From assembly GCA_021324915.1 (NCBI GenBank), contig JAJPIC010000017.1, forward strand, positions 1 through 64,000: 64,000 bases of DNA, in the 5' to 3' direction. Position numbers and translations under genes: made by a program. The notes under the pieces are model-generated. The model was not told where the DNA came from. It was given only the letters and a program-made list of their open reading frames with translations, and made no database searches. Of the stretch, positions 8,976 through 16,597 are shown piece after piece; position 1 is the first letter of the stretch, and each line of letters starts with the position of its first letter. Origin of the DNA: Beijerinckiaceae bacterium (GTDB lineage: Bacteria > Pseudomonadota > Alphaproteobacteria > Rhizobiales > Beijerinckiaceae).

Positions 8976-9146
8976 GTGTTTTTTGGATTTTACAGCGTGA
9001 CTGGAGGTCTCGAAGGCGCCGGTCGCGTCGCCGGCGGCTTCCGCGACCGCCGCTTTCATCGTGGCTATTGGTTCTGTCCGGCCTATCTCTACAAGGCTTG
9101 CAATTAACCCTATGCCTACGCCTATAATTCGTATCACTGCAATTAA
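8976..9146 (+). pseudogene. possible remnant of a small Gly/Tyr-rich protein gene
   Basis: From a GTG at 8976 one frame reads 43 codons ending in HRGYWFCPAYLYKACN, a stop at 9105, then PYAYAYNSYHCN and a second stop at 9144. The Gly/Arg/Tyr bias and paired Cys endings look like the tail of the small exported proteins common in Rhizobiales, interrupted by a stop. There is no ribosome binding site or signal peptide. The rest of 8655-9182 holds nothing I can support. Confidence 0.2.
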
Positions 9147-9182
9147 ACCTGCCGATCGATCGAAGCGACTGCGGTGATCGCC

Positions 9183-9977
9183 ATGACCGATCAGGATCGC
9201 GGCGCAGGCGCGCGTGCCTTAAGCAAAGTTCCCGAGGTCACCCTCGTTTTCTGGATCATCAAGATCGCCGCCACGACGCTCGGCGAGACGGGCGGCGATA
9301 CCGTCACCATGACACTCGACTGGGGTTATCTCGCGGGAACCCTCTTGTTCCTCTCCGCTCTCGTGGTGCTCATCCTTCTGCAGATCGCAGCGAAGAGATT
9401 CAATCCTTGGCTCTATTGGGCGACGATCGTCGCCTCGACCACGGCGGGCACGACCATGGCCGATTTCTTCGATCGCTCCTTGGGCATCGGCTATGCCGGC
9501 GGCTCGACGATCCTCTTCACCTTGCTGATGATTACGCTCGCTCTCTGGTATTGGACACAGGGCACCATCTCCGTTGCGACGGTGAGCACGCCTCGCGTCG
9601 AGATCTTCTATTGGGTCGCAATCACTTTTTCGCAGACTTTGGGAACGGCGCTCGGTGACTGGATTGCCGATTCAGGCCTCGGCTATGAAGGCGGCGCGCT
9701 CGTCTTCGCCGCCGGTCTCGTGGTGCTCGCTGTGCTCTATTTCTTCACGAGAGTCTCGCATGTCTTTCTCTTCTGGGCGGCTTTCATTTTGACGCGCCCG
9801 CTCGGCGCGACGGTCGGCGATTTTCTCGACAAGCCGATTCACCAGGGCGGTCTCGCCTTCAGCCGCCCACTTGCATCGGCGATCATCGCAGTCTTCATCA
9901 TCGTCTGCATTCTGGTTCTCCCGCAGAGGGCGGGCCGCCATCCGGGCGAAGGGCTTGCGCTGGAAAACTCGCGGTGA
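9183..9977 (+). CDS. COG4705-type membrane protein with four internal repeats
   Basis: A 264-residue integral membrane protein with about eight hydrophobic helices arranged as four repeats. Each repeat starts with a related signature: IIKIAATTLGETGGD, ATIVASTTAGTTMAD, AITFSQTLGTALGD and AFILTRPLGATVGD. The conserved T-x-G-[ET]-x-x-[GA]-D pattern matches the uncharacterised membrane-anchored family COG4705, for which I know no proven function. Repeated polar residues within helices suggest a channel or transporter (inference). An ATG at 9183 and a GTG at 9174 are both possible starts; neither has a good ribosome binding site. Confidence 0.85.
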   Translation: MTDQDRGAGARALSKVPEVTLVFWIIKIAATTLGETGGDTVTMTLDWGYLAGTLLFLSALVVLILLQIAAKRFNPWLYWATIVASTTAGTTMADFFDRSLGIGYAGGSTILFTLLMITLALWYWTQGTISVATVSTPRVEIFYWVAITFSQTLGTALGDWIADSGLGYEGGALVFAAGLVVLAVLYFFTRVSHVFLFWAAFILTRPLGATVGDFLDKPIHQGGLAFSRPLASAIIAVFIIVCILVLPQRAGRHPGEGLALENSR

Positions 9978-10112
9978 TGCGGTGATCGGGCCGCGCACTG
10001 CGCTTTTGCGCTCGGCTCGATCGAACTCGCCAACCGCCTCGCGACGGCATAGTGTCGGCGGCTTTCATTATGCGGCTTAGGCCGCATCGGACTTGTTTCA
10101 AACCATATGACG

Positions 10113-10135
10113 AAAAGGCCGCCTTGCGGCGGCCT
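10113..10135 (-). terminator. intrinsic terminator of the gene at 10161
   Basis: Stem AGGCCGCC (10116-10123) with GGCGGCCT (10128-10135) and a four-base loop. On the minus strand the hairpin is followed by TTTTCG. It lies 26 bases beyond the stop of the small exported protein. Confidence 0.75.
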
Positions 10136-10160
10136 CTCGATGTTCGAACATTCACCCGCG

Positions 10161-10433
10161 TCAATGGCAGTGCACGCGACCGGCGGGACCGCGCCAACAA
10201 CCGTGATAATAGCGCCAGCCTGGTCCGCGCCAATAGGGAACCGGGCCAAGCGGGCCGCGGTTCGGCCGGCAGCCGCCGTAAGGGCCGCGATGAAAGCCGA
10301 TGCCGCAACCGCCGGCCACAAGGGTGACGTGAGGCGCCGGATTGCCGACGTCCGATACCGGCATGGCCTGGCTCGCCGAAGCCGCAAGGCCGAGCAGGGC
10401 TGCGGACGCAAGAGACAAGATCATTTGACGCAT
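10161..10433 (-). CDS. small exported Gly/Cys/His-rich protein
   Basis: A 90-residue protein. The ATG at 10433 follows GGGAGGAG by 6 bases and starts a classical signal peptide (MILSLASAALLGLAASASQA). The mature part has GGCGIGFHRGPYGGCRPN and a Gly/Pro/Tyr/Trp tail ending HGCWRGPAGRVHCH. Proteins with the G-C-G-x-G-F-H-R-G-P-x-G-G-C motif are frequent, uncharacterised periplasmic proteins of Rhizobiales. An upstream in-frame ATG at 10520 would add 29 residues ahead of the signal peptide and was rejected. A terminator follows. Confidence 0.8.
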   Translation of the reverse strand: MRQMILSLASAALLGLAASASQAMPVSDVGNPAPHVTLVAGGCGIGFHRGPYGGCRPNRGPLGPVPYWRGPGWRYYHGCWRGPAGRVHCH

Positions 10434-10602
10434 TTGGGGCTCCTCCCACTTGGTGGAGGCCCTTTCTATCGAGTGCAAGATGAACGCTCGCATAATGGAT
10501 ACGATCCATGAGCTCTGCATCGGCGTTTTCTTGCTTGTCGTAAGGTCGCAGAACCTCGGCGTGCGAGTAACGGGAGCGCAATCTCTCCTGATCGAGCGGC
10601 AG

Positions 10603-10872
10603 CTATTTTTCTTGATCGGAATGCAATGCGCGTTTGACTGCGGAACTCAAGTCGAGATTCTTGGCGGCGAGTTCGGCAAGCTTCGCCCAATGGAGCGCGA
10701 CATTGAGGAGCGTGGCGCGCGCCGCTGCGTCGCTTGCCTCGACCGCAGCCGAAAGGCAGGTGCGCGCGGTCTCCTCATACTCGGCCGCGCGGCTCCGATC
10801 ACTAAGATCGTCGGTGAACTCGCCCAAGCGCCCCCCTCGCGACGTGCCAGACACGGCAACACGCAATAGCAT
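10603..10872 (-). CDS. small helical protein, function unknown
   Basis: An 89-residue protein whose segment DRSRAAEYEETARTCLSAAV...ALHWAKLAELAAKN resembles the short alpha-helical proteins (about 70-90 residues) common in Bradyrhizobium and relatives; no function is known to me. The first ~25 residues do not look like that family and the ribosome binding site is weak, so the true start may be an unusual codon nearer residue 25. The coding call rests on composition and family resemblance only. Confidence 0.5.
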   Translation of the reverse strand: MLLRVAVSGTSRGGRLGEFTDDLSDRSRAAEYEETARTCLSAAVEASDAAARATLLNVALHWAKLAELAAKNLDLSSAVKRALHSDQEK

Positions 10873-11338
10873 CTTTCCATTCAGAAAAAAGAATGACCGC
10901 TAAAGGGCTTTGCCGTGACTGCTTGAGCGGGGCAATAGTATCTTCGTCAAAATCGCTTCCCAACATTGATCGCCTTGCGCTCGATGCAGATGCACCTCGA
11001 GCTGAGCGAAGCAGCCAGCGCCGGTCCCAACCGGCTATTTGCTCGGTCGATCGGCGCTCTCTGACGCAAGACATTGAAAGGGCGCGACAATCTCGTAAGG
11101 CTCGCAACCGGAGACAAGCGGCGCGAGAATAGGCAATCCGCCCATCTTCCAGGCTCTGATTCTTAAAAATTGCACGTCAACAAAAAATTTTCTGGCCAAG
11201 ACTCCCGGCAATTCAACAGACTAGCGAATGGCACACTTCTTGTCTGAGGAAAATTAGTTTCCTGGAGGGAAGCTTTGTGCCAAGAATACACACGCGGCAG
11301 ATTACCACGCGGCAGATCATCACAGGGGAGTGGCCGTC
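10873..11338 (+). other. intergenic region upstream of the permease
   Basis: About 400 bases without a convincing gene before the short frame at 11277. Bases 11159-11260 are AT-rich against the GC-rich background, as expected for a promoter region. A sigma-54-like TGGCACA-N4-TTGTC lies at 11229-11244. A 12-base direct repeat, ACGCGGCAGATT/ACGCGGCAGATC, falls at 11292-11303 and 11307-11318, inside the short frame. Confidence 0.5.
11229..11244 (+). promoter_or_regulatory. weak sigma-54-like promoter candidate
   Basis: TGGCACA, four bases, then TTGTC. The -24 element and the spacing fit the sigma-54 consensus, but the -12 element has GT where GC is almost invariant. No sigma-54 activator is encoded nearby. 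The position, 33 bases before the short reading frame, is right for a promoter of the permease unit. Confidence 0.25.
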
Positions 11339-11342
11339 ATGA
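11277..11342 (+). CDS. putative 21-residue leader peptide overlapping the permease start
   Basis: GTG at 11277 follows a strong ribosome binding site (GGAGGGA) by 7 bases and encodes 21 residues, including a repeated T-R-Q-I (HTRQITTRQI). It ends with TGA at 11340-11342, which overlaps the permease ATG at 11339-11341 in an ATGA arrangement typical of translational coupling. The arrangement suggests a coupling or attenuation leader. No attenuator hairpin is obvious, so this is a candidate only. Confidence 0.4.
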   Translation: MPRIHTRQITTRQIITGEWPS

Positions 11343-12865
11343 CAATAAGCGGGAGCTCAGAGCCCAAGCATGTAACCCAACAATTGGAGTATATTTCGGG
11401 CGGCCTCAAGCGTGAGACCAATTGGTGGGGCGCCTTCGTCATCGGATTGGCCGGCACAATTCTCGTGACCGGCATTGCGCCGGTGATGGTGACCTCGCTC
11501 GGTGCCTCGTCCGTTCCGATCACGATTTTCGTCACGCTCACCGGCTGGCTGCTCTGTCTGTTCCTCGCCGAGCTTGCCGCCATGATGCCGGAGCGCACCG
11601 GCGGCTCGCCGAGCTATGCCTATCCGGCCTTCTCCCGCCGCTGGCCAAAATTCGCCAAACACATCAATGGGTTTACCGCTTGGGCCTATTGGCTCGGCTG
11701 GTTCCCGGTGGCACCCCTCAATATGATCCTGGCCTCCGGTTACCTCGCCGATCGCTTCGGCTTTAACACCACCGCCGGTTTCACGCCGGTCCACACGTTC
11801 ATCGCCTGGTCGACACTCGTCATTTCGGTGATCGGCATCCTGCTGTTATTCATCCCGGCTTATCGGGGCATCAAGTTCGGCGCTGTCTTTGCGACCGTGC
11901 TTGCGCTGCTCTCGATGATTCCGCTCACCTTTATCGCGGTCGCCTGGATGTTCAATCCGAGCGTGGTGAACTTGGGCGAGCTCGCCGGCTTCAAACACGT
12001 CGATGGAACGAGCTTCTTCTCGCCCATCAGCGGATTCAATTGGATCCAGGTCTATATCGCCTATGGATTCCTTTTGACCTGGAACGTGATCGCGATGGAA
12101 GCGGCCGCCTGCTACATCGGCGAATGTTCGAACCCCGATCACGACGCCAAGATCGCCATGAATCTCGAAGGCGGCTATGGCGTCTTCATTTATACGCTCG
12201 TGCCGATCGCCTTCATCGTCGTGCTCGGCGCCAAGGCTTTGTCCAATTCGGCGCTCTCGGACCCGAAGACGATCTTCGTCACCTTCGCCGGCAAAGTGTT
12301 CCCCGGCATCGGTGGCCAGGCGCTGAATTGGGTCATTGCCGCCATGCTGATCGTGGCGCTCGCGCTCTCCGCGCTCAACGCGATCATGGGCTCGGGCCGC
12401 GCGCTCTATCAGATGGCGCTCGACGGCGAATTTCCGACGTGGTTCTCCAAGGTCAATAGCCATGGCGTGCCGTCGCGCGCCATGATCTTCAACATCGTCT
12501 GTTCGCTGGTCGTCGTCTTCTTGGGCGGCGCCGTCGAGATCTATAGTTTCTCGAACGTCGGCTATACGGTCTCCTTCCTCCCCGTGCTGATCGGCTATTT
12601 CCTGCTGCGCCAGGACAGGCCCGATCTGCGGCGGCCGTTCAAACTGCCGGAATTCATGAAATATGTCGCGCTCGCTTTGGCCGCGATCTATTTCGTCTTC
12701 TGGCTCTTCGGCGGCCTCTGGTATTCGAAGCTCGGCAATGTCGAGATCTATTACTGGGCCGGCTGGGCAACGCTCCTCGCCTATCTGCCCCTCTATTGGT
12801 ATCGCGTCAGGGTCGAGGACAAGCGCAAGTCCGCAAGCGGCGCGGTAAGCAGCAAGACCGCGTGA
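11339..12865 (+). CDS. APC family amino acid/amine permease
   Basis: A 508-residue integral membrane protein with about 12 hydrophobic helices. It opens with KRETNWWGAFVIGLAGTILVTG and has the APC-type helix I glycine motif and ELAAMMPERTGGSPSYAYPA in helix II, as in ethanolamine/GABA-type permeases. The ATG at 11339 is chosen over GTG at 11330 because GGGGAG precedes it and it overlaps the leader stop. Next to the N-methylglutamate genes it is a plausible methylamine or related amine importer; this is inference from position. A strong terminator follows at once. Confidence 0.88.
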   Translation: MTISGSSEPKHVTQQLEYISGGLKRETNWWGAFVIGLAGTILVTGIAPVMVTSLGASSVPITIFVTLTGWLLCLFLAELAAMMPERTGGSPSYAYPAFSRRWPKFAKHINGFTAWAYWLGWFPVAPLNMILASGYLADRFGFNTTAGFTPVHTFIAWSTLVISVIGILLLFIPAYRGIKFGAVFATVLALLSMIPLTFIAVAWMFNPSVVNLGELAGFKHVDGTSFFSPISGFNWIQVYIAYGFLLTWNVIAMEAAACYIGECSNPDHDAKIAMNLEGGYGVFIYTLVPIAFIVVLGAKALSNSALSDPKTIFVTFAGKVFPGIGGQALNWVIAAMLIVALALSALNAIMGSGRALYQMALDGEFPTWFSKVNSHGVPSRAMIFNIVCSLVVVFLGGAVEIYSFSNVGYTVSFLPVLIGYFLLRQDRPDLRRPFKLPEFMKYVALALAAIYFVFWLFGGLWYSKLGNVEIYYWAGWATLLAYLPLYWYRVRVEDKRKSASGAVSSKTA

Positions 12866-12871
12866 CGAATG

Positions 12872-12907
12872 GGCCCGGGCGGAGCGCTCCCGCCCGGGCC
12901 ATTTTTT
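12872..12907 (+). terminator. intrinsic terminator after the permease
   Basis: Perfect 11-bp stem GGCCCGGGCGG / CCGCCCGGGCC with a seven-base loop, followed by A and six T. It begins 7 bases after the permease stop. Confidence 0.92.
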
Positions 12908-12938
12908 CTGTTCGTGTCAGTTCGATCCGGGTTGCGCC

Positions 12939-13499
12939 ATGGCACTCAATTTTTCTCGACGTTGGCCGTGGAGCACGGTGTCCGATCCGCCGGATGCGCA
13001 GAATTTCGCGCCATCCTCCATCCTGCTCGCCTCCGAAGGAAGACGCATTTCGCAAGAGGCGATCGCCCTCGCCGTCCGCCTCGCGCGCAAGTCCAATGCG
13101 CCCGTGCATGTCTTCGTCATTGCGCGAATCTGGGGCAGCTCTTTCGGCCTGCCGCATCCGGGCCTCATGCCCACGAAACGCGAATGGCAGGCACATCGCG
13201 AGATCGTCGCCGACGCGGTCGCCGAGCTGAAGCGGGAAGGCATCGAAGCAACGGGGAGCGTCGTCAGCAGCCGCAATGCGGCGGGACGGATTCTCACCGA
13301 AGCGCGGCGACTGAGATCAGGGGCGATCATCATGGGCGCGCCGCCGCCGCGCCATTGGTTGGTTGCCGGTTTCATGTGGGAACACGAGCCCTATCGCGTG
13401 CGTCGCAAAGCGCAGGCGCCCGTCTATCTCGTCGTCGATCGCACGCCGCTCGCACGGCAAGCGCCGACTCGCCGCGAAGAGATGAACGGCATGGCGTGA
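12939..13499 (+). CDS. universal stress protein (UspA fold)
   Basis: A 186-residue cytoplasmic protein with one Usp domain from about residue 26: ILLASEGRRISQEAIALAVRLA opens it, a central GLPHPGLMP insert follows, then RSGAIIMGAPPPRHWLVAG and APVYLVVD close it. UspA proteins bind nucleotides and support stress survival; the usual G-x2-G-x9-G-[ST] ATP motif is only partly recognisable. It lies between the permease terminator and the mgs operon. No clear ribosome binding site is visible. A stress role during growth on amines is inference. Confidence 0.75.
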   Translation: MALNFSRRWPWSTVSDPPDAQNFAPSSILLASEGRRISQEAIALAVRLARKSNAPVHVFVIARIWGSSFGLPHPGLMPTKREWQAHREIVADAVAELKREGIEATGSVVSSRNAAGRILTEARRLRSGAIIMGAPPPRHWLVAGFMWEHEPYRVRRKAQAPVYLVVDRTPLARQAPTRREEMNGMA

Positions 13500-13577
13500 G
13501 GTGCGCGGCCTTGCGCCCGAAGGGAGGGAAATTGCCTGTCTTATAGTTTCGTATGAGGAAAACTATATTCTTGGGAG

Positions 13578-13606
13578 TTGACAGAGGGACGGATTCCCTC
13601 TTAGTT
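13578..13606 (+). promoter_or_regulatory. sigma-70-type promoter with embedded operator upstream of mgsA
   Basis: TTGACA (13578-13583), 17 bases, then TTAGTT (13601-13606). The spacer is almost filled by a perfect inverted repeat, AGAGGGA (13583-13589) / TCCCTCT (13595-13601), with a five-base centre. Such a palindrome between -35 and -10 is a typical repressor site. The -10 match is weak. It lies 39 bases before the mgsA start. Confidence 0.5.
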
Positions 13607-13644
13607 AAAGGCCAAAGTTCGCTGTGACATGGGAGGAGCAAGCG

Positions 13645-14541
13645 ATGTGTGGCATCGTCGGCCTATTTCTAAAAAATCCATCGCTTGAGCCGAAGCTCGG
13701 CGCGATGCTTTCCGACATGCTCGCGGTGATGTGCGACCGCGGGCCGGACAGCGCCGGCTTTGCGATCTACGGGCGGGGCGATGAAGACCACCTGAAACTG
13801 ACCCTGCGCTCCACGATCGCCGGCTCGTTGGATAGCTTGGCCGACGAACTGGCCGCGGCGACCGCCGCCCCGATCAAATCGGAGCGGCGCGACACGCATC
13901 TCGTCATTTCCTTCCCGCGCGACTGCGAGCACGAAGTGCGCGCCTGGCTCGCGCGCGAGCGGCCGGACGTCTCCGTCGTTGCCGCCGGAACGCGCATGGA
14001 AATGTACAAGGAAGTCGGCCTGCCGCCGGACGTCGCCGCCAGGTTTCGATTGAACGAAATGCAGGGCACGCATGGCATTGGCCACACCCGCATGGCGACC
14101 GAGTCCGCCGTCACGACCAAGGGCGCGCATCCGTTCTCGACCGGCGTCGACGAATGTCTCGTTCATAACGGATCGCTCTCGAACCATAACGGACTGCGCC
14201 GGCGGCTGCGCCGCGAAGGCCTCGACTTTGCCACCGAGAACGACACGGAAGTCGCGGCCGGCTATCTCACCTGGCGCATGCGCCAGGGCGACAGCCTCAA
14301 ACAGGCGCTGCAGGCGAGCCTCAACGATCTCGACGGTTTCTATACGTTCGTCGTCGGCTCGGAGTCGGGCTTTGCCGTGTTGCGCGATCCCATCTCCTGC
14401 AAGCCTGCCGTGATGGCCGAGACGGACGATTACGTCGCTTTCGGCTCCGAGTATCGGGTGCTCGCCGGCCTACCAGGCATCGAGAAAGCGCGGGTTTTCG
14501 AACCCGAACCGGCCCATGTCTATGCCTGGGAGCGCGGCTGA
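13645..14541 (+). CDS. mgsA: N-methylglutamate synthase subunit A (class II glutamine amidotransferase; GlxB-type)
   Basis: A 298-residue class II amidotransferase. It begins Met-Cys-Gly-Ile-Val-Gly; Cys2 becomes the N-terminal nucleophile after Met removal. MCDRGPDSAGFAIYG, IGHTRMATESAVTTKGAHPF and CLVHNGSLSNH are conserved glutaminase-site segments. GGGAGGAG precedes this ATG; an upstream ATG at 13624 would bury the catalytic Cys. In the N-methylglutamate pathway MgsA acts on gamma-glutamylmethylamide, releasing methylamine for transfer to the synthase subunits. Homologous GlxB proteins occur in non-methylotrophic rhizobia, so the name rests on context. It is the first gene of mgsABC-gmaS. 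Confidence 0.88.
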   Translation: MCGIVGLFLKNPSLEPKLGAMLSDMLAVMCDRGPDSAGFAIYGRGDEDHLKLTLRSTIAGSLDSLADELAAATAAPIKSERRDTHLVISFPRDCEHEVRAWLARERPDVSVVAAGTRMEMYKEVGLPPDVAARFRLNEMQGTHGIGHTRMATESAVTTKGAHPFSTGVDECLVHNGSLSNHNGLRRRLRREGLDFATENDTEVAAGYLTWRMRQGDSLKQALQASLNDLDGFYTFVVGSESGFAVLRDPISCKPAVMAETDDYVAFGSEYRVLAGLPGIEKARVFEPEPAHVYAWERG

Positions 14542-15227
14542 TGCCTGTGATCGATCTCAACATCGTTCCCGTTCGGAAATTGAATGCCGCGCTCCATGCG
14601 CTGCTGCCGAACACCAATGAGACGGATTGGGAAATTCTCAATCCGGAGGGGCGGCATGCGATTGCCGTCGGCCTCGATGCGCCCATCACAGTCAAGATCG
14701 CCGGACATGCCGGCTATTACTGCGGCGGCATGAATGCGCAGGCGACGATTCTGGTCGACGGCAACGTCGGCCAAGGCGTCGGCGAGAACATGATGTCGGG
14801 CGAGATCCGGGTTGCGGGCGACGCCAGCCAATCCGCCGGCGCGACCGGCCGGGGCGGTCTTCTCATTATCGACGGCAATGCCTCGGCGCGTTGCGGCATT
14901 TCGATGAAGGGCATCGACATCGTCGTCAAAGGCTCGATCGGGCATATGTCGGCCTTCATGGCGCAAGCCGGCAATCTCGTCGTGCTCGGCGATGCCGGCG
15001 AGGCTCTCGGCGACTCGATCTATGAGGCGAAGCTCTTCGTGCGCGGCAAGGTCAAGAGCCTCGGCGCCGATTGCATCCAGAAGGAACTGACGCCCGAGGA
15101 CGAAGCGGTCCTTGCTTCGCTGCTCGCCCGCGCGGGCCTCACCGACGTCTCGCCGAAGGCCTTCAGGCTCTACGGCTCGGCGCGCCGGCTCTACAATTTC
15201 CATGTCGATAACGTCGACGCCTATTGA
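14541..15227 (+). CDS. mgsB: N-methylglutamate synthase subunit B (GXGXG domain; GlxC-type)
   Basis: A 228-residue protein corresponding to the C-terminal beta-helix (GXGXG) domain of glutamate synthase. The repeats are visible as GHAGYYCGGM, VDGNVGQGVGENM, VAGDASQSAGATGRGG and VLGDAGEALGDS. It has no catalytic residues of its own and is expected to bridge the amidotransferase and FMN subunits. Its ATG overlaps the mgsA stop by one base, showing tight coupling. It ends 9 bases before mgsC. Confidence 0.88.
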   Translation: MPVIDLNIVPVRKLNAALHALLPNTNETDWEILNPEGRHAIAVGLDAPITVKIAGHAGYYCGGMNAQATILVDGNVGQGVGENMMSGEIRVAGDASQSAGATGRGGLLIIDGNASARCGISMKGIDIVVKGSIGHMSAFMAQAGNLVVLGDAGEALGDSIYEAKLFVRGKVKSLGADCIQKELTPEDEAVLASLLARAGLTDVSPKAFRLYGSARRLYNFHVDNVDAY

Positions 15228-15236
15228 GGTTCCAAA

Positions 15237-16583
15237 ATGAGCTCTTCTCTGAGCACTCCTGCGCATCGAACCGTGCCGCGCGTCTCCGCGACCTTCGATC
15301 ATTATGCGATTTCCGAAATCCAGCGCGCCGCGGCGACCGGCATCTATGACATCCGCGGTGCCGGCGCGAAACGCAAGCTGCCGCATTTCGACGATCTCCT
15401 GTTCCTCGGCGCCTCGGTGTCGCGCTATCCGCTCGAAGGCTATCGCGAGAAATGCGGCACGAACGTCACTCTCGGCTCGCGTTTCGCCAAGAAGCCGCTC
15501 GAGCTGAAAATTCCGATCACGATTGCCGGCATGAGCTTCGGCGCTTTGTCCGGCCCGGCGAAAGAAGCGCTCGGGCGCGGCGCAACGACAATGGGCACTT
15601 CGACGACGACCGGCGACGGCGGCATGACGGACGAAGAGCGCGGCCATTCGAAGACGCTCGTCTATCAATATCTTCCTTCGCGCTACGGCATGAATCCGCG
15701 CGATCTGCGCCGCGCCGACGCAATCGAGATCGTCATCGGTCAAGGCGCCAAGCCGGGCGGCGGCGGCATGTTGCTCGGGCAAAAGATCACCGAGCGCGTC
15801 GCGAAAATGCGCACGCTACCCGTCGGGATCGATCAGCGCTCCGCCTGCCGGCATCCCGATTGGACGGGGCCCGACGATCTCGAAATCAAGATCGAAGAGC
15901 TGCGCGAGATCACCGACTGGGAAAAGCCGATCTTCGTGAAAGTCGGCGCCAGCCGGCCTTATTACGATACTGCGCTTGCCGTGAAGGCCGGCGCCGACGT
16001 CGTGGTGATCGACGGCATGCAGGGCGGCACTGCCGCGACGCAGGAAGTTTTCATTGAGAATGTCGGCTTGCCCACGCTCGCGGCGATCCGTCCGGCGGTC
16101 GAAGCGCTGCAGGAGCTCGGCATGCATCGCAAGGTGCAGCTCATCGTCTCCGGCGGCATTCGCAATGGTGCCGACGTCGCCAAAGCCTTGGCGCTCGGCG
16201 CCGACGCGGTCTCGATCGGCACCGCGGCGCTTGTCGCGCTCGGCGACAACGACCCGGCGCTCGAGCCCGAATATGAGAAGCTCGGCACGACCGCCGGTGC
16301 TTATGACGATTGGCACGAGGGCCGCGATCCGGCCGGGATTACGACCCAGGATCCGGCACTTTTCTCACGCCTCGATCCGGTGAAGGCGGGACGGCGGCTC
16401 GCCAACTATCTCGCAGTTCTGACGCTCGAAACACAAACCATCGCGCGCGCCTGCGGCAAGAGCCACGTCCACAACTTGGAACCGGAAGATCTCGTCGCGC
16501 TCACTGTGGAAGCGGCAGCCATGGCGCGCGTTCCGCTGGCCGGCACGAATTGGATACCGGGCAGGTCGGCGTATCAGGAGTAG
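15237..16583 (+). CDS. mgsC: N-methylglutamate synthase subunit C (FMN-binding glutamate synthase domain; GlxD-type)
   Basis: A 448-residue protein equal to the FMN-binding synthase domain of GltB. Barrel motifs: PITIAGMSFGALSGPAKEALG, GGGGMLLGQKI, VVIDGMQGGTAATQEVF and LIVSGGIRNGADVAKALALG with ADAVSIGTAALVALG. The subunit should perform the reductive transfer that makes N-methylglutamate from methylamine and 2-oxoglutarate (pathway knowledge). The C-terminal ~60 residues hold two Cys-containing segments of unclear role. It lies 14 bases before gmaS, in the same operon. Confidence 0.9.
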   Translation: MSSSLSTPAHRTVPRVSATFDHYAISEIQRAAATGIYDIRGAGAKRKLPHFDDLLFLGASVSRYPLEGYREKCGTNVTLGSRFAKKPLELKIPITIAGMSFGALSGPAKEALGRGATTMGTSTTTGDGGMTDEERGHSKTLVYQYLPSRYGMNPRDLRRADAIEIVIGQGAKPGGGGMLLGQKITERVAKMRTLPVGIDQRSACRHPDWTGPDDLEIKIEELREITDWEKPIFVKVGASRPYYDTALAVKAGADVVVIDGMQGGTAATQEVFIENVGLPTLAAIRPAVEALQELGMHRKVQLIVSGGIRNGADVAKALALGADAVSIGTAALVALGDNDPALEPEYEKLGTTAGAYDDWHEGRDPAGITTQDPALFSRLDPVKAGRRLANYLAVLTLETQTIARACGKSHVHNLEPEDLVALTVEAAAMARVPLAGTNWIPGRSAYQE

Positions 16584-16597
16584 GGAGGAAGCATGAC

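Noticed and set aside
11229-11244. A firm sigma-54 promoter
   Set aside because: The -12 element reads GT where GC is needed, and no sigma-54 activator gene is near; kept only as a weak candidate.
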